DNA of 64,000 nucleotides from Bacteroidales bacterium. GTDB taxonomy: Bacteria > Bacteroidota > Bacteroidia > Bacteroidales > UBA932. Of this stretch, positions 18,011 through 27,213 are shown piece by piece (positions within the stretch are counted from its first letter, which is position 1; every line of letters begins with the position of its first letter). The notes under the pieces were generated by a model. The model saw only the letters and a list, made by a program, of their open reading frames with translations, searched no databases and was not told the origin of the DNA. The DNA is taken from the NCBI GenBank assembly GCA_017548985.1, contig JAFYYW010000037.1, positions 120,166 through 184,165 on the forward strand. Direction: 5' to 3'. A program made the position numbers and the translations under genes.

Positions 18011-18042
18011 AAAAAAGTCTAGCTCAGGCTAGACTTTTTTTT
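18011..18042 (+). terminator. Rho-independent terminator after the rplS-tRNA unit
   Basis: An A-run, then the perfect stem AGTCTAGC (18016-18023) and GCTAGACT (18028-18035) around loop TCAG, followed by seven or more T. Placed directly after tRNA-Gly. Confidence 0.92.
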
Positions 18043-18067
18043 GCTTTTAACGGCGTACAATAAATAA

Positions 18068-18107
18068 CCTCCGCTCAAATAGCCTTGTACAAGGCTTCGG
18101 GCGGAGG
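18068..18107. repeat. Compound palindrome between tRNA-Gly and the bactofilin gene
   Basis: Outer arms CCTCCGC (18068-18074) and GCGGAGG (18101-18107) enclose the perfect 16-base palindrome AGCCTTGTACAAGGCT (18081-18096). It lies 27 bp beyond the bactofilin stop, so it may end the secA-bactofilin transcript, although on the minus strand only a weak T-rich tail follows. It may instead be a dispersed palindromic repeat. Confidence 0.55.
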
Positions 18108-18133
18108 GTGGAATAGAAGTACCTTACGGTTCG

Positions 18134-18646
18134 TCAGGCTTCCGGAATCTCATTCACCGCGGGAGCGGAGAACGGAGATTGGGTTGAGCCTATCTTATAA
18201 GTGTCATCCTCGATTTCTTGCTCAGGGATGTCATACATGGCGGGACGCTCACCGGTGGTCAACTGGTTGAACTCCGCCTCATCAATCATCTTGCAGTTAC
18301 CGTTGAAAACGGCATCCAGATCAACCTGAAGCCTTCTGATGTGAAGGTCACCGCTCACCACGCAGGTGTCCTTGAGGCTCAAGGTGTCCTTAACATAGAA
18401 ATTGCCGTCTATCTTGCCCCAAAAGTCGCAACACACGCAGATGATGTCGCCTTTGACGACAGCCTTCTCACCGACCACCACCTTGGCCTGGGAGACGATT
18501 TTGCCCTCGAAGTTACCATCAATCCTGATGTCGTTCGGAGATGTGATCTCACCTTTGATGCTCGATCCGGCAGAGATCCTGCTGATGTCATTGACTCCCA
18601 TGGAGTCTCCGGACTTGTCATAATTCGATGCCATATTCTTTTTCAT
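18134..18646 (-). CDS. Bactofilin-family polymer-forming cytoskeletal protein
   Basis: A 170-residue protein with a right-handed beta-helix bactofilin core (about residues 20-125): evenly spaced short strands with glycine/valine turns such as SSIKGEITSPNDIRIDGNFEG and KAVVKGDIICVCCDFWGKIDG (given in pieces). Bactofilins self-assemble without nucleotide into membrane-associated filaments that position cell-wall or other factors. Ends are disordered, as usual. It follows secA by 24 bases on the same strand, suggesting co-transcription. Start could be the ATG at 18646 or at 18634 (MASNYD); the core is unaffected. Two adjacent cysteines (CVCC) in the core are a minor oddity. Confidence 0.87.
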   Translation of the reverse strand: MKKNMASNYDKSGDSMGVNDISRISAGSSIKGEITSPNDIRIDGNFEGKIVSQAKVVVGEKAVVKGDIICVCCDFWGKIDGNFYVKDTLSLKDTCVVSGDLHIRRLQVDLDAVFNGNCKMIDEAEFNQLTTGERPAMYDIPEQEIEDDTYKIGSTQSPFSAPAVNEIPEA

Positions 18647-18670
18647 TTAATTATTAATATTCAATTACTT

Positions 18671-21600
18671 CTACACAAGACCGGCACCATGGCAGTTCTT
18701 GTATTTCTTTCCGGAGCCGCAAGGGCATGGATCATTACGCCCAACCTTCTTCTCAACATGGACCGGAGTATTGGCCTTCTGCTCACCGTTGGTCACAAGA
18801 TCGTTGCGACGGGTCTGCATCTGGCTCATGTCAGTCCTGCGCCTGGGCGCCTGTGCCGGACGAGCCTCATTCTCATCCCTCAGCGGCACGAAAGCCCTGA
18901 GAAGGAATGAGAGGACATCCTTGTTGAGATCCTCCAGCATGGAGGCGAAGAGATTGTAGCTCTCAAGCTTATAGACCACGAGAGGATCTTTCTGCTCGTA
19001 GGCGGCGTTCTGCACGCTTGTGCGGAGATCGTCCATCTCACGGAGATGCTGCTTCCAATGCTCGTCGATCTGGTACAGGATGATCGTGCGGCTGAGCGCC
19101 TTCGCTATCTCTTTACCCTGGGTGTTATAAGCTTTCTCAAGATTAACGCTGAGAGTCAACATCTTCCGCCCGTCGGAGATAGGGATGGCGATGTTCTGGT
19201 ACATACTCCCCTGCTTCTCGAAAATCTGCTTGATGAACGGATAGACCTTCTCGGCAAGGGTGTTCATCCTACGGTCATATACCTCCTGCATGTGCTTGCA
19301 CAGAGCATCGGACAAATCACCTGGCTTAGCGCTCGAGAAGAAGGGCTCATCGAATCCTAGGTCTATGGACAGCTGGCCCATCACATATTCCTCAAAACTC
19401 TGGTACGTCATGCCCTCAGCCCTGTCGGCGATAAGGTTCGAGGAGTCGATCATCATGTTCTGGACATCGATCTCGATCCTTTCTCCTGAAAGAGCATTGC
19501 GGCGGCGGGCATAGACAGCCTCACGCTGGTAGTTCATGACATCATCGTACTCAAGAAGTCTCTTACGGACGCCGAAGTTGTTCTCCTCCACCTTCTTCTG
19601 AGCGTTCTCGATGGACTTGGAGAGCATTCCGTTGACGAGAGCCTCATCATCTGCCATACCCAATTTGTCGACCACGCCAGCGATTCTCTCAGAACCGAAA
19701 AGGCGCATCAGCTTATCCTCGAGGGAGATGTAGAACTCGGAGGAACCCGGGTCACCCTGACGGCCTGAACGACCCCTCAACTGGCGGTCGACACGGCGGC
19801 TGTCATGCCTCTCAGTTCCGATGATCGCGAGTCCTCCGGCTTCCTTGACCTCCGGAGCGAGCTTGATATCGGTTCCACGGCCAGCCATGTTGGTAGCTAT
19901 GGTGACATTGCCCTTCTGTCCGGCCTGGGCGACGATCTCAGCTTCCCTGGCGTGCTCCTTCGCATTGAGGACATTATGCTTTATACCCCTCATGCGGAGC
20001 ATACGGCTCAGGAGCTCGGAAGTCTCGACATCAGTCGTACCCACCAGCACCGGTCTCCCAAGATCGGTGAGTTCCTTGACCTTGTTGATCACAGCCTGAT
20101 ATTTTGCCTTCTTGGTCTTGTAGATGAGGTCATCCTGGTCGTCCCTGATAACGGGACGGTTGGTGGGGATCACAACCACATCCAGCTTGTAGATGGACCA
20201 GAACTCGCCCGCCTCCGTCTCAGCGGTACCGGTCATACCGGCGAGCTTATGGTACATCCTGAAATAATTCTGAAGAGTGATGGTGGCGAAGGTCTGTGTC
20301 GCCGCCTCAACCTTCACGTTCTCCTTCGCCTCTACCGCCTGATGGAGACCGTCGCTCCAACGACGTCCCTCCATGATACGGCCAGTCTGCTCGTCGACGA
20401 TCTTGACCTTGTTGTCGATCACGACATAGTCCACATCCTTCTGGAACATGGCGTAGGCCTTCAAGAGCTGGATCATGGCGTGGACCCTCTCGCTCTTGAG
20501 GGAATATTCCTCCATCAGCTTGTCCTGGCGCTCCTGCTTCTCCTCCGCGGAGAGAGTCTCATCCTTCTTGATGTCGGCGATCTTGCTTCCCATGTCAGGA
20601 AGGACGAAGAAATCAGGATCGGACACTGAGTTGGCGAGGGCGTCATGACCCTTGTCGGTCATGTCGACAGAGTGCTGCTGCTCGCTGATGACGAAGTAAA
20701 GCTCGTCAGTGACGATGTGCATCTGGCTCTCATTGTCCTGCATGTAGAAGTTCTCGGCCTTCTGCATAAGGGCCTTCATACCCTGCTCGCTAAGGAACTT
20801 GATGAGAGGCTGATACTTAGGCAAACCCTTGTAAGCCCTGTAAAGGAGCATTCCTCCCTCGTCCATCTTGCCGGCCGCTATGGCCTTCTTAGCCTCGTTC
20901 AGGACCTGGTTGACAAGGGTGCGCTGTTTCTGGTACAGGCTCTCGACATAAGGGCGGTACTCGATGTACTGCTCATCATCCTCAGCCTTGGCGACCGGAC
21001 CCGAGATGATCAACGGGGTACGGGCGTCATCGATAAGGACGGAGTCGACCTCATCAACGATCGCGTAGTGGTGCTTGCGCTGCACGAGGTCATTCATATT
21101 GACCGCCATGTTGTCACGCAGATAGTCGAAACCGAACTCGTTGTTGGTACCGAAGGTGATGTCGCAGTTATATGCCCTCTTGCGGGCGTCGCTGTTGGGC
21201 TCGTGCTTGTCAATGCAATCGACCGAGAGGCCGTGGAACATATAGAGAGGTCCCATCCACTCGGAGTCACGCTTGGAGAGGTAGTCGTTGACGGTAACGA
21301 CGTGTACACCCTTTCCCGCGAGAGCGTTAAGGAACACAGGCAGAGTCGCCACGAGGGTCTTACCCTCACCGGTCGCCATCTCGGCGATGCTTCCCATCTG
21401 CTCCTTGTTGGACTTGACTCCACCGTTCAGGACGATTCCACCGATCAGCTGGACATCGTAATGTACCATGTCCCAGGTAACCTCGTTGCCACCGGCGATC
21501 CAATGGTTGTGATAGATGGCCTTCTCGCCGTCAATGGTCACGAAATCATGATTGATGCTGAGATCCTTATCAAACTGCGTGGCATCTACCACAATAGTCT

Positions 21601-21976
21601 CATTCTCCTTGAACCTCCTGGCGGTTGACTTCATGATAGAAAACGCCTCCGGAAGTATCTCCTCAAGTGTTTTCTCGATCTGCTCATCCTCCTCTTTCAC
21701 AAGCTTGTCAGACTCTGTGGCGAGATCTTCCTTCTCTGAGACGGGAATATCCTCCTCAAGCTTCGCCTTGATCTCGGCGATCCTGGCCTCGAAGGGAGCC
21801 TCGCATTCGCGGAGCTTATCCTTCAGCGCCTGGGACCTTGCCCTCAACTCGTCATCTGAAAGAGCGTCTATAGCGGGATAAGCCGCCAGGACCTTGTCCA
21901 GGACCGGCTTAATGAGCTTCATGTCACGATCGGCTTTCGAGCCGAATATCTTTCTTAATATGCCTGATACAGCCAT
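18671..21976 (-). CDS. secA: Preprotein translocase ATPase SecA
   Basis: A 1101-residue motor that drives unfolded preproteins through SecYEG. Walker A ATGEGKT near residues 199-206, Walker B region with [21 protein letters not shown], the helicase motif [14 protein letters not shown], and a C-terminal zinc motif [12 protein letters not shown] for SecB/ribosome binding. The length, with insertions in the nucleotide-binding and preprotein domains, is typical of Bacteroidota SecA and longer than the 901 residues of E. coli. Bactofilin follows downstream. A candidate promoter and a 14-bp inverted repeat lie just upstream. Confidence 0.97.
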   Translation of the reverse strand: MAVSGILRKIFGSKADRDMKLIKPVLDKVLAAYPAIDALSDDELRARSQALKDKLRECEAPFEARIAEIKAKLEEDIPVSEKEDLATESDKLVKEEDEQIEKTLEEILPEAFSIMKSTARRFKENETIVVDATQFDKDLSINHDFVTIDGEKAIYHNHWIAGGNEVTWDMVHYDVQLIGGIVLNGGVKSNKEQMGSIAEMATGEGKTLVATLPVFLNALAGKGVHVVTVNDYLSKRDSEWMGPLYMFHGLSVDCIDKHEPNSDARKRAYNCDITFGTNNEFGFDYLRDNMAVNMNDLVQRKHHYAIVDEVDSVLIDDARTPLIISGPVAKAEDDEQYIEYRPYVESLYQKQRTLVNQVLNEAKKAIAAGKMDEGGMLLYRAYKGLPKYQPLIKFLSEQGMKALMQKAENFYMQDNESQMHIVTDELYFVISEQQHSVDMTDKGHDALANSVSDPDFFVLPDMGSKIADIKKDETLSAEEKQERQDKLMEEYSLKSERVHAMIQLLKAYAMFQKDVDYVVIDNKVKIVDEQTGRIMEGRRWSDGLHQAVEAKENVKVEAATQTFATITLQNYFRMYHKLAGMTGTAETEAGEFWSIYKLDVVVIPTNRPVIRDDQDDLIYKTKKAKYQAVINKVKELTDLGRPVLVGTTDVETSELLSRMLRMRGIKHNVLNAKEHAREAEIVAQAGQKGNVTIATNMAGRGTDIKLAPEVKEAGGLAIIGTERHDSRRVDRQLRGRSGRQGDPGSSEFYISLEDKLMRLFGSERIAGVVDKLGMADDEALVNGMLSKSIENAQKKVEENNFGVRKRLLEYDDVMNYQREAVYARRRNALSGERIEIDVQNMMIDSSNLIADRAEGMTYQSFEEYVMGQLSIDLGFDEPFFSSAKPGDLSDALCKHMQEVYDRRMNTLAEKVYPFIKQIFEKQGSMYQNIAIPISDGRKMLTLSVNLEKAYNTQGKEIAKALSRTIILYQIDEHWKQHLREMDDLRTSVQNAAYEQKDPLVVYKLESYNLFASMLEDLNKDVLSFLLRAFVPLRDENEARPAQAPRRRTDMSQMQTRRNDLVTNGEQKANTPVHVEKKVGRNDPCPCGSGKKYKNCHGAGLV

Positions 21977-21984
21977 AAAAAAAC

Positions 21985-22029
21985 TTTGTCTCTGATTAAC
22001 CTACAAATATAGCGATAATCAGAGACAAA
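21985..22029. repeat. 14-bp perfect inverted repeat around the secA promoter
   Basis: TTTGTCTCTGATTA (21985-21998) and its exact complement TAATCAGAGACAAA (22016-22029) are separated by 17 bases. The secA -7 box lies in the spacer, one arm lies between -33 and -7, and the other at the expected transcription start. The layout fits an operator; the spacer is too short to suggest a DNA-inversion switch. Confidence 0.8.
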
Positions 22030-22034
22030 TACAA
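22004..22034 (-). promoter_or_regulatory. Promoter of secA
   Basis: On the minus strand TTG (complement of 22032-22034), a 20-base spacer and TATATTTG (complement of 22004-22011) fit the Bacteroidota -33/-7 pattern. The start would be near 21997, about 20 bases before the ATG. Confidence 0.55.
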
Positions 22035-22067
22035 TTATCAGACCCTGGAATTAGGACTGACAGAACG

Positions 22068-22703
22068 TCAGAACATAAATCCCACGCCTAATTTCAGCTG
22101 GCTGCGATGGATCTTGAGCACACCGCTCGTGAGGTTGCCGCCATTGCGGTTGATCACACCATAATCGTACCTGATGGAAAAACGTACCGCGTCCATCACA
22201 TCGAGACCTAGACCGCCACCGAGAAGCACATCGAAACGGGAGTACTTTGTGTATTCGCTTAGCTTTCCGCTATAGATATCATACTCCATGCTCGTGTTCT
22301 TCTCCTTGATCCTGGACGTCAGGCCCAAATCAAGGGTCGGACCAGCGAAGACAAGGAATTTCATGTCTTCACTGATATTGAACTTCAGATTGAAATCCAG
22401 CGGAACCGCCAGATAAGTCTCGGTGAAAGAGATGTTGTCATAACCATAGATGTTCACATTCCCTTTTGTGAAATAGCCGAACTGGATACCGGGCGCGAAA
22501 CCGACAGTACCTTCTACCAGGGGAATCTCATAAGACAGGCCAAGGGTACCACCGTAAAGATCGGCATTGACATGGCCGAGAGTGTAATCAAATCTGGTGT
22601 CGCTAAGTCCGAAGCCAACCTCGGCGACAAGATTCTGGGCGAAAGCGTTTGTACCGGCGAGCGCCAATGACGCCGCGATGATGGTTGTGATGATTTTTCT
22701 CAT
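22068..22703 (-). CDS. Outer-membrane beta-barrel protein (porin-like family)
   Basis: A protein of 211 residues from the ATG at 22703, chosen because a clean signal peptide starts there (MRKIITTIIAASLALAGTNAFAQ). The mature part has alternating strands and turns of a small eight-stranded-type barrel: VAEVGFGLSDTRFDY, YGGTLGLSYEIPL, GFAPGIQFGYF, and it ends with a terminal strand LKLGVGFMF whose last residue is Phe, the usual barrel assembly signal. Function is unknown; such proteins are common in Bacteroidota. It lies 43 bp downstream of the polysaccharide cluster on the same strand, but its membership of that unit is uncertain. Confidence 0.82.
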   Translation of the reverse strand: MRKIITTIIAASLALAGTNAFAQNLVAEVGFGLSDTRFDYTLGHVNADLYGGTLGLSYEIPLVEGTVGFAPGIQFGYFTKGNVNIYGYDNISFTETYLAVPLDFNLKFNISEDMKFLVFAGPTLDLGLTSRIKEKNTSMEYDIYSGKLSEYTKYSRFDVLLGGGLGLDVMDAVRFSIRYDYGVINRNGGNLTSGVLKIHRSQLKLGVGFMF

Positions 22704-22746
22704 ATCATTCAAATTGATTGTGTTCACGTATATTCAAAAATGATGC

Positions 22747-23661
22747 TCATCTGTTATCTGTGGGTAATTTCACCTGCTCACCCATCTCGAGGAGAAACTC
22801 CCGGGTGAAATACTTCATGAACCCTCCGGCCGAAGTAAGTGTCAGCTCTCCGAAATAAACCTTCCCATTGACATCGTAGAGGTCAACCCTCATCTGGGGA
22901 TATCCTTCTGACAGTGCCGAAGCTATCTCCAGCATTCTCTGGAAGCTCTCCGGCTTGGGGATGGCGCCTTTGCCGTCCTTGTAATGGTCCGTGACCACAA
23001 GAGCATCGGGACGAGGCTTCCAATCCAAGTCATAAACATTGAGGTCCAATGAGTTCTCAGTCCTGTCGCTGCATGTCAGGATTGAATATGGCTTGCCGTC
23101 GAAACACCAGAATTTGTAGTCAACCATTGAGCGGGAGCCCGCAGGCTGGGTCGAAGAGTCCAGAAGTTCCTCGGCGATGACCAGAGGTTTGATCCTGGTG
23201 TAATGAAGCTCGGAAGTCTCGAATCCGCATCTCACCTTCATCAGGTTGGAGAAATGGGCGACAGTACCGGGAATGTCAAGCTTCCGTTTATCAGGGCAGA
23301 TCACAGCATCCCCGCTGCCGTTATTCAGTTTCAGGACAAAGGAATCCGGAAGGCTTTCCCAATCGATATCTTCCGCCTTCTCCCATGTCCCGAGCGACTT
23401 GACAAGAGTGTCCCCGAATCCTTTTTCCCTCACATATTCCCGTACGGCGAACTTGTCGGCCAGGATAGGCCACATCGATGTGTCTCCGTTAAACTTAAGC
23501 CAATTGATCTTCTCATTCAGGTCTCTCGGATGTTTGAGGTCCGGCCAACGGTGAAGCATCTGGTAATACTTCAGCCTCGCGACAGTCTCCGGGCCCAGCA
23601 AATGAGTCTTCGCCAGGGTCCGCAGAATAAAGTTGAACAAATCGCTAAACCACTTTCTCAT
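22747..23661 (-). CDS. TupA-like ATP-grasp protein of the polysaccharide cluster (copy 2)
   Basis: A 304-residue protein of the ATP-grasp TupA family, named after a teichuronopeptide biosynthesis gene. Visible features: an N-terminal amphipathic stretch, DLNEKINWLKF, ADKFAVREYV, the ATP-binding strand SFVLKLNNGSGD, the hinge VIAEELL, DYKFWCFDGKPYSILTCSDR, and the metal-binding strand pair MRVDLYDVNGKVYFGELT. ATP-grasp enzymes join a carboxylate to an amine through an acyl-phosphate; in this setting the likely role is amide decoration of a uronic acid or amino acid. It overlaps the upstream glycosyltransferase by 17 bases and resembles the gene at 26315-27211. Automatic pipelines sometimes label this family glycosyltransferase. 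Confidence 0.82.
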   Translation of the reverse strand: MRKWFSDLFNFILRTLAKTHLLGPETVARLKYYQMLHRWPDLKHPRDLNEKINWLKFNGDTSMWPILADKFAVREYVREKGFGDTLVKSLGTWEKAEDIDWESLPDSFVLKLNNGSGDAVICPDKRKLDIPGTVAHFSNLMKVRCGFETSELHYTRIKPLVIAEELLDSSTQPAGSRSMVDYKFWCFDGKPYSILTCSDRTENSLDLNVYDLDWKPRPDALVVTDHYKDGKGAIPKPESFQRMLEIASALSEGYPQMRVDLYDVNGKVYFGELTLTSAGGFMKYFTREFLLEMGEQVKLPTDNR

Positions 23662-24523
23662 CTTCTATGAAAGCTCCTTTTGACATCGACTTCTTACGGT
23701 ATTCCTTGGCCTTCTGATATTCCCCGAAAGCCTCACGCATATATTTAACAGGCAGGAAAGACTTGAATTTCAAGCAACTGTACAAAGAGTACAGGAAAAT
23801 GTACAACGCCTGACAGAAAGGTTTCCTTCCAGGATCTGAGAACCTATGGAGAGCGTACGAGAAGACACTGCGGTAGATATAGCGTTCCACGGGCTGCTTG
23901 CGGTCACCGATATCATGCACGACAAGCGCGTCCGGGACGACTCCAACACGATAACCGTGGTAAAGGACACGGGAGCAATAATTGTCATCCTCCCCGTTGA
24001 AATGGAACAGCGGAGAGAACAACCCGACTTCCTCAAGCCCTTTCCTGGACAAGAACCAATGTGCGGCCATTACGAAAGGAACTGACCAGAGGCTGTCATC
24101 GATGACTTCCCGGCTCGTCACAACCCTGGACTTGAACAGGCGGTTCATCTCCTCAAGGCCATCATTCATCTGCATGGGACTGAGCAGCACAAACTCTGGA
24201 TGGGACTCATTGACAGCCAACAGTTTCCCGATCGTGTCCGGCATTATCCAAGCATCTTGGTTCAACAGGTAAACATAGTCGTAACCATTAGCGAGAGCGT
24301 AGCGCATCCCCATGTTGTTGGCAGCGCCAAAACCGAGGTTGTCTTGGTTGACCACCAGTCTCACCTCAGGGTAGTGCTCCCGGATCCAATCGGGAGTGCC
24401 GTCAGTTGACCCGTTATCGGCCACATAGACATCAACCGGGACCTCGGAAGCTCTCAGGCTGCCTTGGCACCGCTCCACCCACCTCATGCCGTTGTAGGTC
24501 ACTATTATGACTAATACTCTCAT
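23645..24523 (-). CDS. Family 2 glycosyltransferase
   Basis: A 292-residue GT-A fold glycosyltransferase. It opens with VLVIIVTYNGMRWVERC, has the nucleotide loop ADNGSTDGT, an acidic LNQDAW motif and a GEDDNYCSRV segment with the acidic acceptor-site pair. This pattern is near rhamnosyltransferase-type GT2 enzymes of O-antigen and capsule clusters. It overlaps the previous gene by 4 bases and the next by 17, implying translational coupling. Sugar specificity cannot be read. Confidence 0.88.
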   Translation of the reverse strand: MRVLVIIVTYNGMRWVERCQGSLRASEVPVDVYVADNGSTDGTPDWIREHYPEVRLVVNQDNLGFGAANNMGMRYALANGYDYVYLLNQDAWIMPDTIGKLLAVNESHPEFVLLSPMQMNDGLEEMNRLFKSRVVTSREVIDDSLWSVPFVMAAHWFLSRKGLEEVGLFSPLFHFNGEDDNYCSRVLYHGYRVGVVPDALVVHDIGDRKQPVERYIYRSVFSYALHRFSDPGRKPFCQALYIFLYSLYSCLKFKSFLPVKYMREAFGEYQKAKEYRKKSMSKGAFIEDEKVV

Positions 24524-25470
24524 TGATTCCGCAATTGGTTGTAATACTTGATGAATATTTCTTTGGGAGACTTCCGGGTGAAAATGCTGTGGCGGACATT
24601 CCTGGCCGTGGCTGACATGATGCCATTATGGCTGGAAGGATCGCTACAGTCCTTGAACATATACTTCAGGCTCCTGACCGCCTCGACACACCAGCAGTAG
24701 GCCCCGAGAAGCAAATATGCCAGCGAGTTACCTCTGGTGAAAAAAATCAGCGCTCCCCTGACCCGCGCGGGCTTGATCGCCGCCTCCATCTTGGACGCCG
24801 TTGAGTTGGCGATATGATACAGGACCACATCGGCATCAGTGTAGACCCCATAGCCGCTCTCATTCATCTTGGTGCCGAGAGCCACATCCTCCGGAGTGAA
24901 GAAATATGTCTCGTCAAACCAACCCATCTCCCGGAATTTATCCGTCCTCGCGAGGAAAGCCGCCCCGTTGAGATTGTATGTCTTGAAAAGGCCATCCCGC
25001 ATCGTCCATTTCGACGGTTTTGTCTCGTTGTTGAAGTGGAGATAACGGAGGATGTAACCCCAGCCGGTAAACCTCCTCCGGCCGCAGGTCTGCACTCTGC
25101 CGTCGGGAAAGACAATCTTCGGGGACACAACCGCAGCATCAGATGGAAGCTTCTTAAAATCAGCGACAAGACGGTCAATAACTGGAGAATCGATGTAGGT
25201 GTCGTCATTGACGATGAAAGCATATTCCCCGGAGATTTGGCGCAGGGCCAGATTGTTATTCTCCGAGAACCCCCGGAGAGAATCACTCCGTACGATGGTG
25301 ACCCAAGGATATTCCTCTTCCAAGGCGTGAAGATTGTCCTCCGAGAACAAATAGGCCACCACGAAAGTCTCATAAGAGACGCTCGTGTATTCACGTATGC
25401 TGTCCAGGCAAGGACGGAGAACATCCATCTTGTCCATGCAGACTATCACTATGCTGACCTTAGGTTCCAT
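24520..25470 (-). CDS. Family 2 glycosyltransferase
   Basis: A 316-residue GT2 enzyme: VSIVIVCMDKMDVLRPCLDSI at the start (in parts), a GFSENNNLAL nucleotide-site motif, the acidic FIVNDDTYID motif, and FTPEDVALGTKM with the ED pair. A hydrophobic segment near residue 250 (SLAYLLLGAYCWCV) may tether it to the inner membrane. It begins 63 bp after the DUF616 gene stop, the largest gap in the cluster, and overlaps the next gene by 4 bases. Confidence 0.88.
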   Translation of the reverse strand: MEPKVSIVIVCMDKMDVLRPCLDSIREYTSVSYETFVVAYLFSEDNLHALEEEYPWVTIVRSDSLRGFSENNNLALRQISGEYAFIVNDDTYIDSPVIDRLVADFKKLPSDAAVVSPKIVFPDGRVQTCGRRRFTGWGYILRYLHFNNETKPSKWTMRDGLFKTYNLNGAAFLARTDKFREMGWFDETYFFTPEDVALGTKMNESGYGVYTDADVVLYHIANSTASKMEAAIKPARVRGALIFFTRGNSLAYLLLGAYCWCVEAVRSLKYMFKDCSDPSSHNGIMSATARNVRHSIFTRKSPKEIFIKYYNQLRNQ

Positions 25471-25533
25471 CGTATCGATTCTACTTACTATTTCCCATTA
25501 ACATGTCGCCGCGAAATCCTTGAATCAATCATC

Positions 25534-26286
25534 TCATACAAGCAACAGTTTTGTGAGCCAACGGGCAACAGTCCATTTGACCTTCATATAAAACCGGCGA
25601 AATCCTTTAGTTTCGTTATACGCGTCATGCTGACGGAAAGACAGGAAAGGGACATTCCTCGCGTTCAGGGACTCACCGAACAACAGAGGTACTGTCATTC
25701 CCCGTTTCCAATACAGATACATCAAACTGAACTGGTCGCGGGGTGTGTACTCATTGTATATTTTCCACCACTCCTCTGAAACACTGACAACTGACGGATC
25801 GTTATGGACACGGAATATAATATTATTCTCAAACAAGCCGAAATGCTCCGGAAAACCTTCCTTCCTCAAGAACCTGAACTGACGGTATGTCTGGAAAACA
25901 GGAACCTTAGCCATGATTGAGATGGCTCTCATGTCATCATAAATACAATCGAAATGGGGATGTGGGACCTGTGACAACAAATGTCCGGCATCGGACGCCC
26001 TATACACCGCCTCATAGAACCCAGGACCGGTTATCTGGATATTGGAATCCATCCAGACACTGATCTCATACTCTGGCAACGCCTTATGCGGCATCAACTT
26101 GACAAATCTTGAAAGCCTCGTCTTGTCAGAACTGATGTATGGGATAGGACGGATCTCCCACACACCTATCCTGGTCTCACGGAAGTCATTCGAAAAGCAT
26201 ATATAATCGAAGGACGGATCGACAACATCCGGTTGCCGAAGCTCGTCATATCCTCCAACGATACACGTATATATCACTCTTCTCAT
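25534..26286 (-). CDS. DUF616/TOD1-like glycosyltransferase-domain protein
   Basis: A 250-residue protein whose start (VIYTCIVGGYDELRQP), DYICFSND, and VWMDSNIQITGPGF match the DUF616 family, which is related to GT-A glycosyltransferases; the MDSN stretch stands where a DxD metal site would be. A short hydrophobic C-terminus (WLTKLLLV) is present. It lies among glycosyltransferases in the polysaccharide cluster, with gaps of 28 and 63 bp to its neighbours, so a sugar-transfer role is likely, but donor and acceptor are unknown. Confidence 0.75.
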   Translation of the reverse strand: MRRVIYTCIVGGYDELRQPDVVDPSFDYICFSNDFRETRIGVWEIRPIPYISSDKTRLSRFVKLMPHKALPEYEISVWMDSNIQITGPGFYEAVYRASDAGHLLSQVPHPHFDCIYDDMRAISIMAKVPVFQTYRQFRFLRKEGFPEHFGLFENNIIFRVHNDPSVVSVSEEWWKIYNEYTPRDQFSLMYLYWKRGMTVPLLFGESLNARNVPFLSFRQHDAYNETKGFRRFYMKVKWTVARWLTKLLLV

Positions 26287-26314
26287 GCTAAAGCGTGTAA
26301 TATAGCAAAAAAAA

Positions 26315-27211
26315 TTATCCTTTCACCGGAAGGACACATTGGCGGCCGAGCTCCACAAGGAAATCATCAGTGAAATAATTCATCCTGCCTCCAAGACTGG
26401 AGAAAGTCATTTCCCCGAAGTACACTTTTCCACCGGAGCTATAAAAATCGACCCTGACTTCCGGAAAACCCGACGAAAGTATCGAGGCGGCTTCGAGAAT
26501 CCTATCCAGCCCTTCAGGACGAGGTATCTGTCCTTTCCCGTCCCTATAATGCTCTGTCGGTCTCAATACCCCCTGGCGTAAGTTCCAGTCAAGGTCATAT
26601 ACATTAAGGGTCAAGGTCTCTCTAGATCTGTCGCTGCATGTGAGAATACAATATGGCTTCCCGTCAAAACACCACACTTTATAGTCTATGATAGTGCTTG
26701 AGACACTGTCATCATCAAGTTCCAGCCATTCTTCCGCGATCACCAAAGGCTTAATACGATTATAATACAACTCTCCATTATAATACCCGAATTTCTTTTT
26801 CAAGTCTCTGGCAAGAGATGACCGCAGAGCGTCCGGATCAAAACCGGATGACTTGTCAATAAGATGAGTAGAGCCGCTGTCGTGGTTGCATTTTATGGAA
26901 AACATATCCGGAAGCAAATCAAAATCAATATCTTCCGCATTATTCCACACCCCAAGAAGAGGAATCAGCATCTCCCCTAACCCTTTCGATTCAACATATT
27001 CCCTAACACGATACTTATCAGCGCAAAGAACCCACATCGATGTGTCAGAGCGGCACATCAAACACTGGATCTTCTCGTTGATGTCACGAGGATTATCCCA
27101 ATCGACCTTATAGCCTTTCCACTTCAACCAATCCTTATCCACGAAACACAGGGGGAAATGGTCCTGTAGGAAGTGCCTGACCGTCCAATTTATTTTCCTG
27201 AAAAGAGCCAT
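26315..27211 (-). CDS. TupA-like ATP-grasp protein of the polysaccharide cluster (copy 1)
   Basis: A 298-residue ATP-grasp protein of the TupA type and a clear paralogue of the gene at 22747-23661. Shared landmarks are INEKIQCL, ADKYRVREYVESKG, the ATP strand FSIKCNHDSGS, VIAEEWL, DYKVWCFDGKPYCILTCSDR and VRVDFYSSGGKVYFGEMTF. The predicted chemistry is ATP-dependent amide or peptide-bond formation on the glycan or a precursor. It starts 2 bases after the CapA-like gene, so the two are probably co-translated. Having two such ligases in one cluster suggests two different substrates. Confidence 0.82.
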   Translation of the reverse strand: MALFRKINWTVRHFLQDHFPLCFVDKDWLKWKGYKVDWDNPRDINEKIQCLMCRSDTSMWVLCADKYRVREYVESKGLGEMLIPLLGVWNNAEDIDFDLLPDMFSIKCNHDSGSTHLIDKSSGFDPDALRSSLARDLKKKFGYYNGELYYNRIKPLVIAEEWLELDDDSVSSTIIDYKVWCFDGKPYCILTCSDRSRETLTLNVYDLDWNLRQGVLRPTEHYRDGKGQIPRPEGLDRILEAASILSSGFPEVRVDFYSSGGKVYFGEMTFSSLGGRMNYFTDDFLVELGRQCVLPVKG

Positions 27212-27213
27212 TC

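Noticed and set aside
20645..21628. A 327-codon open frame on the plus strand opposite secA
   Set aside because: It lies wholly antisense to a certain secA, has no recognisable motif, and is explained by the codon bias of the opposite strand. The same holds for long antisense frames at 4719-5348, 10897-11811, 19805-20629 and 24814-25779.
21985..22029. Invertible (phase-variable) promoter at secA
   Set aside because: The inverted repeat spacing of 17 bases is far too short for a known inversion cassette, no invertase is nearby, and secA is essential.
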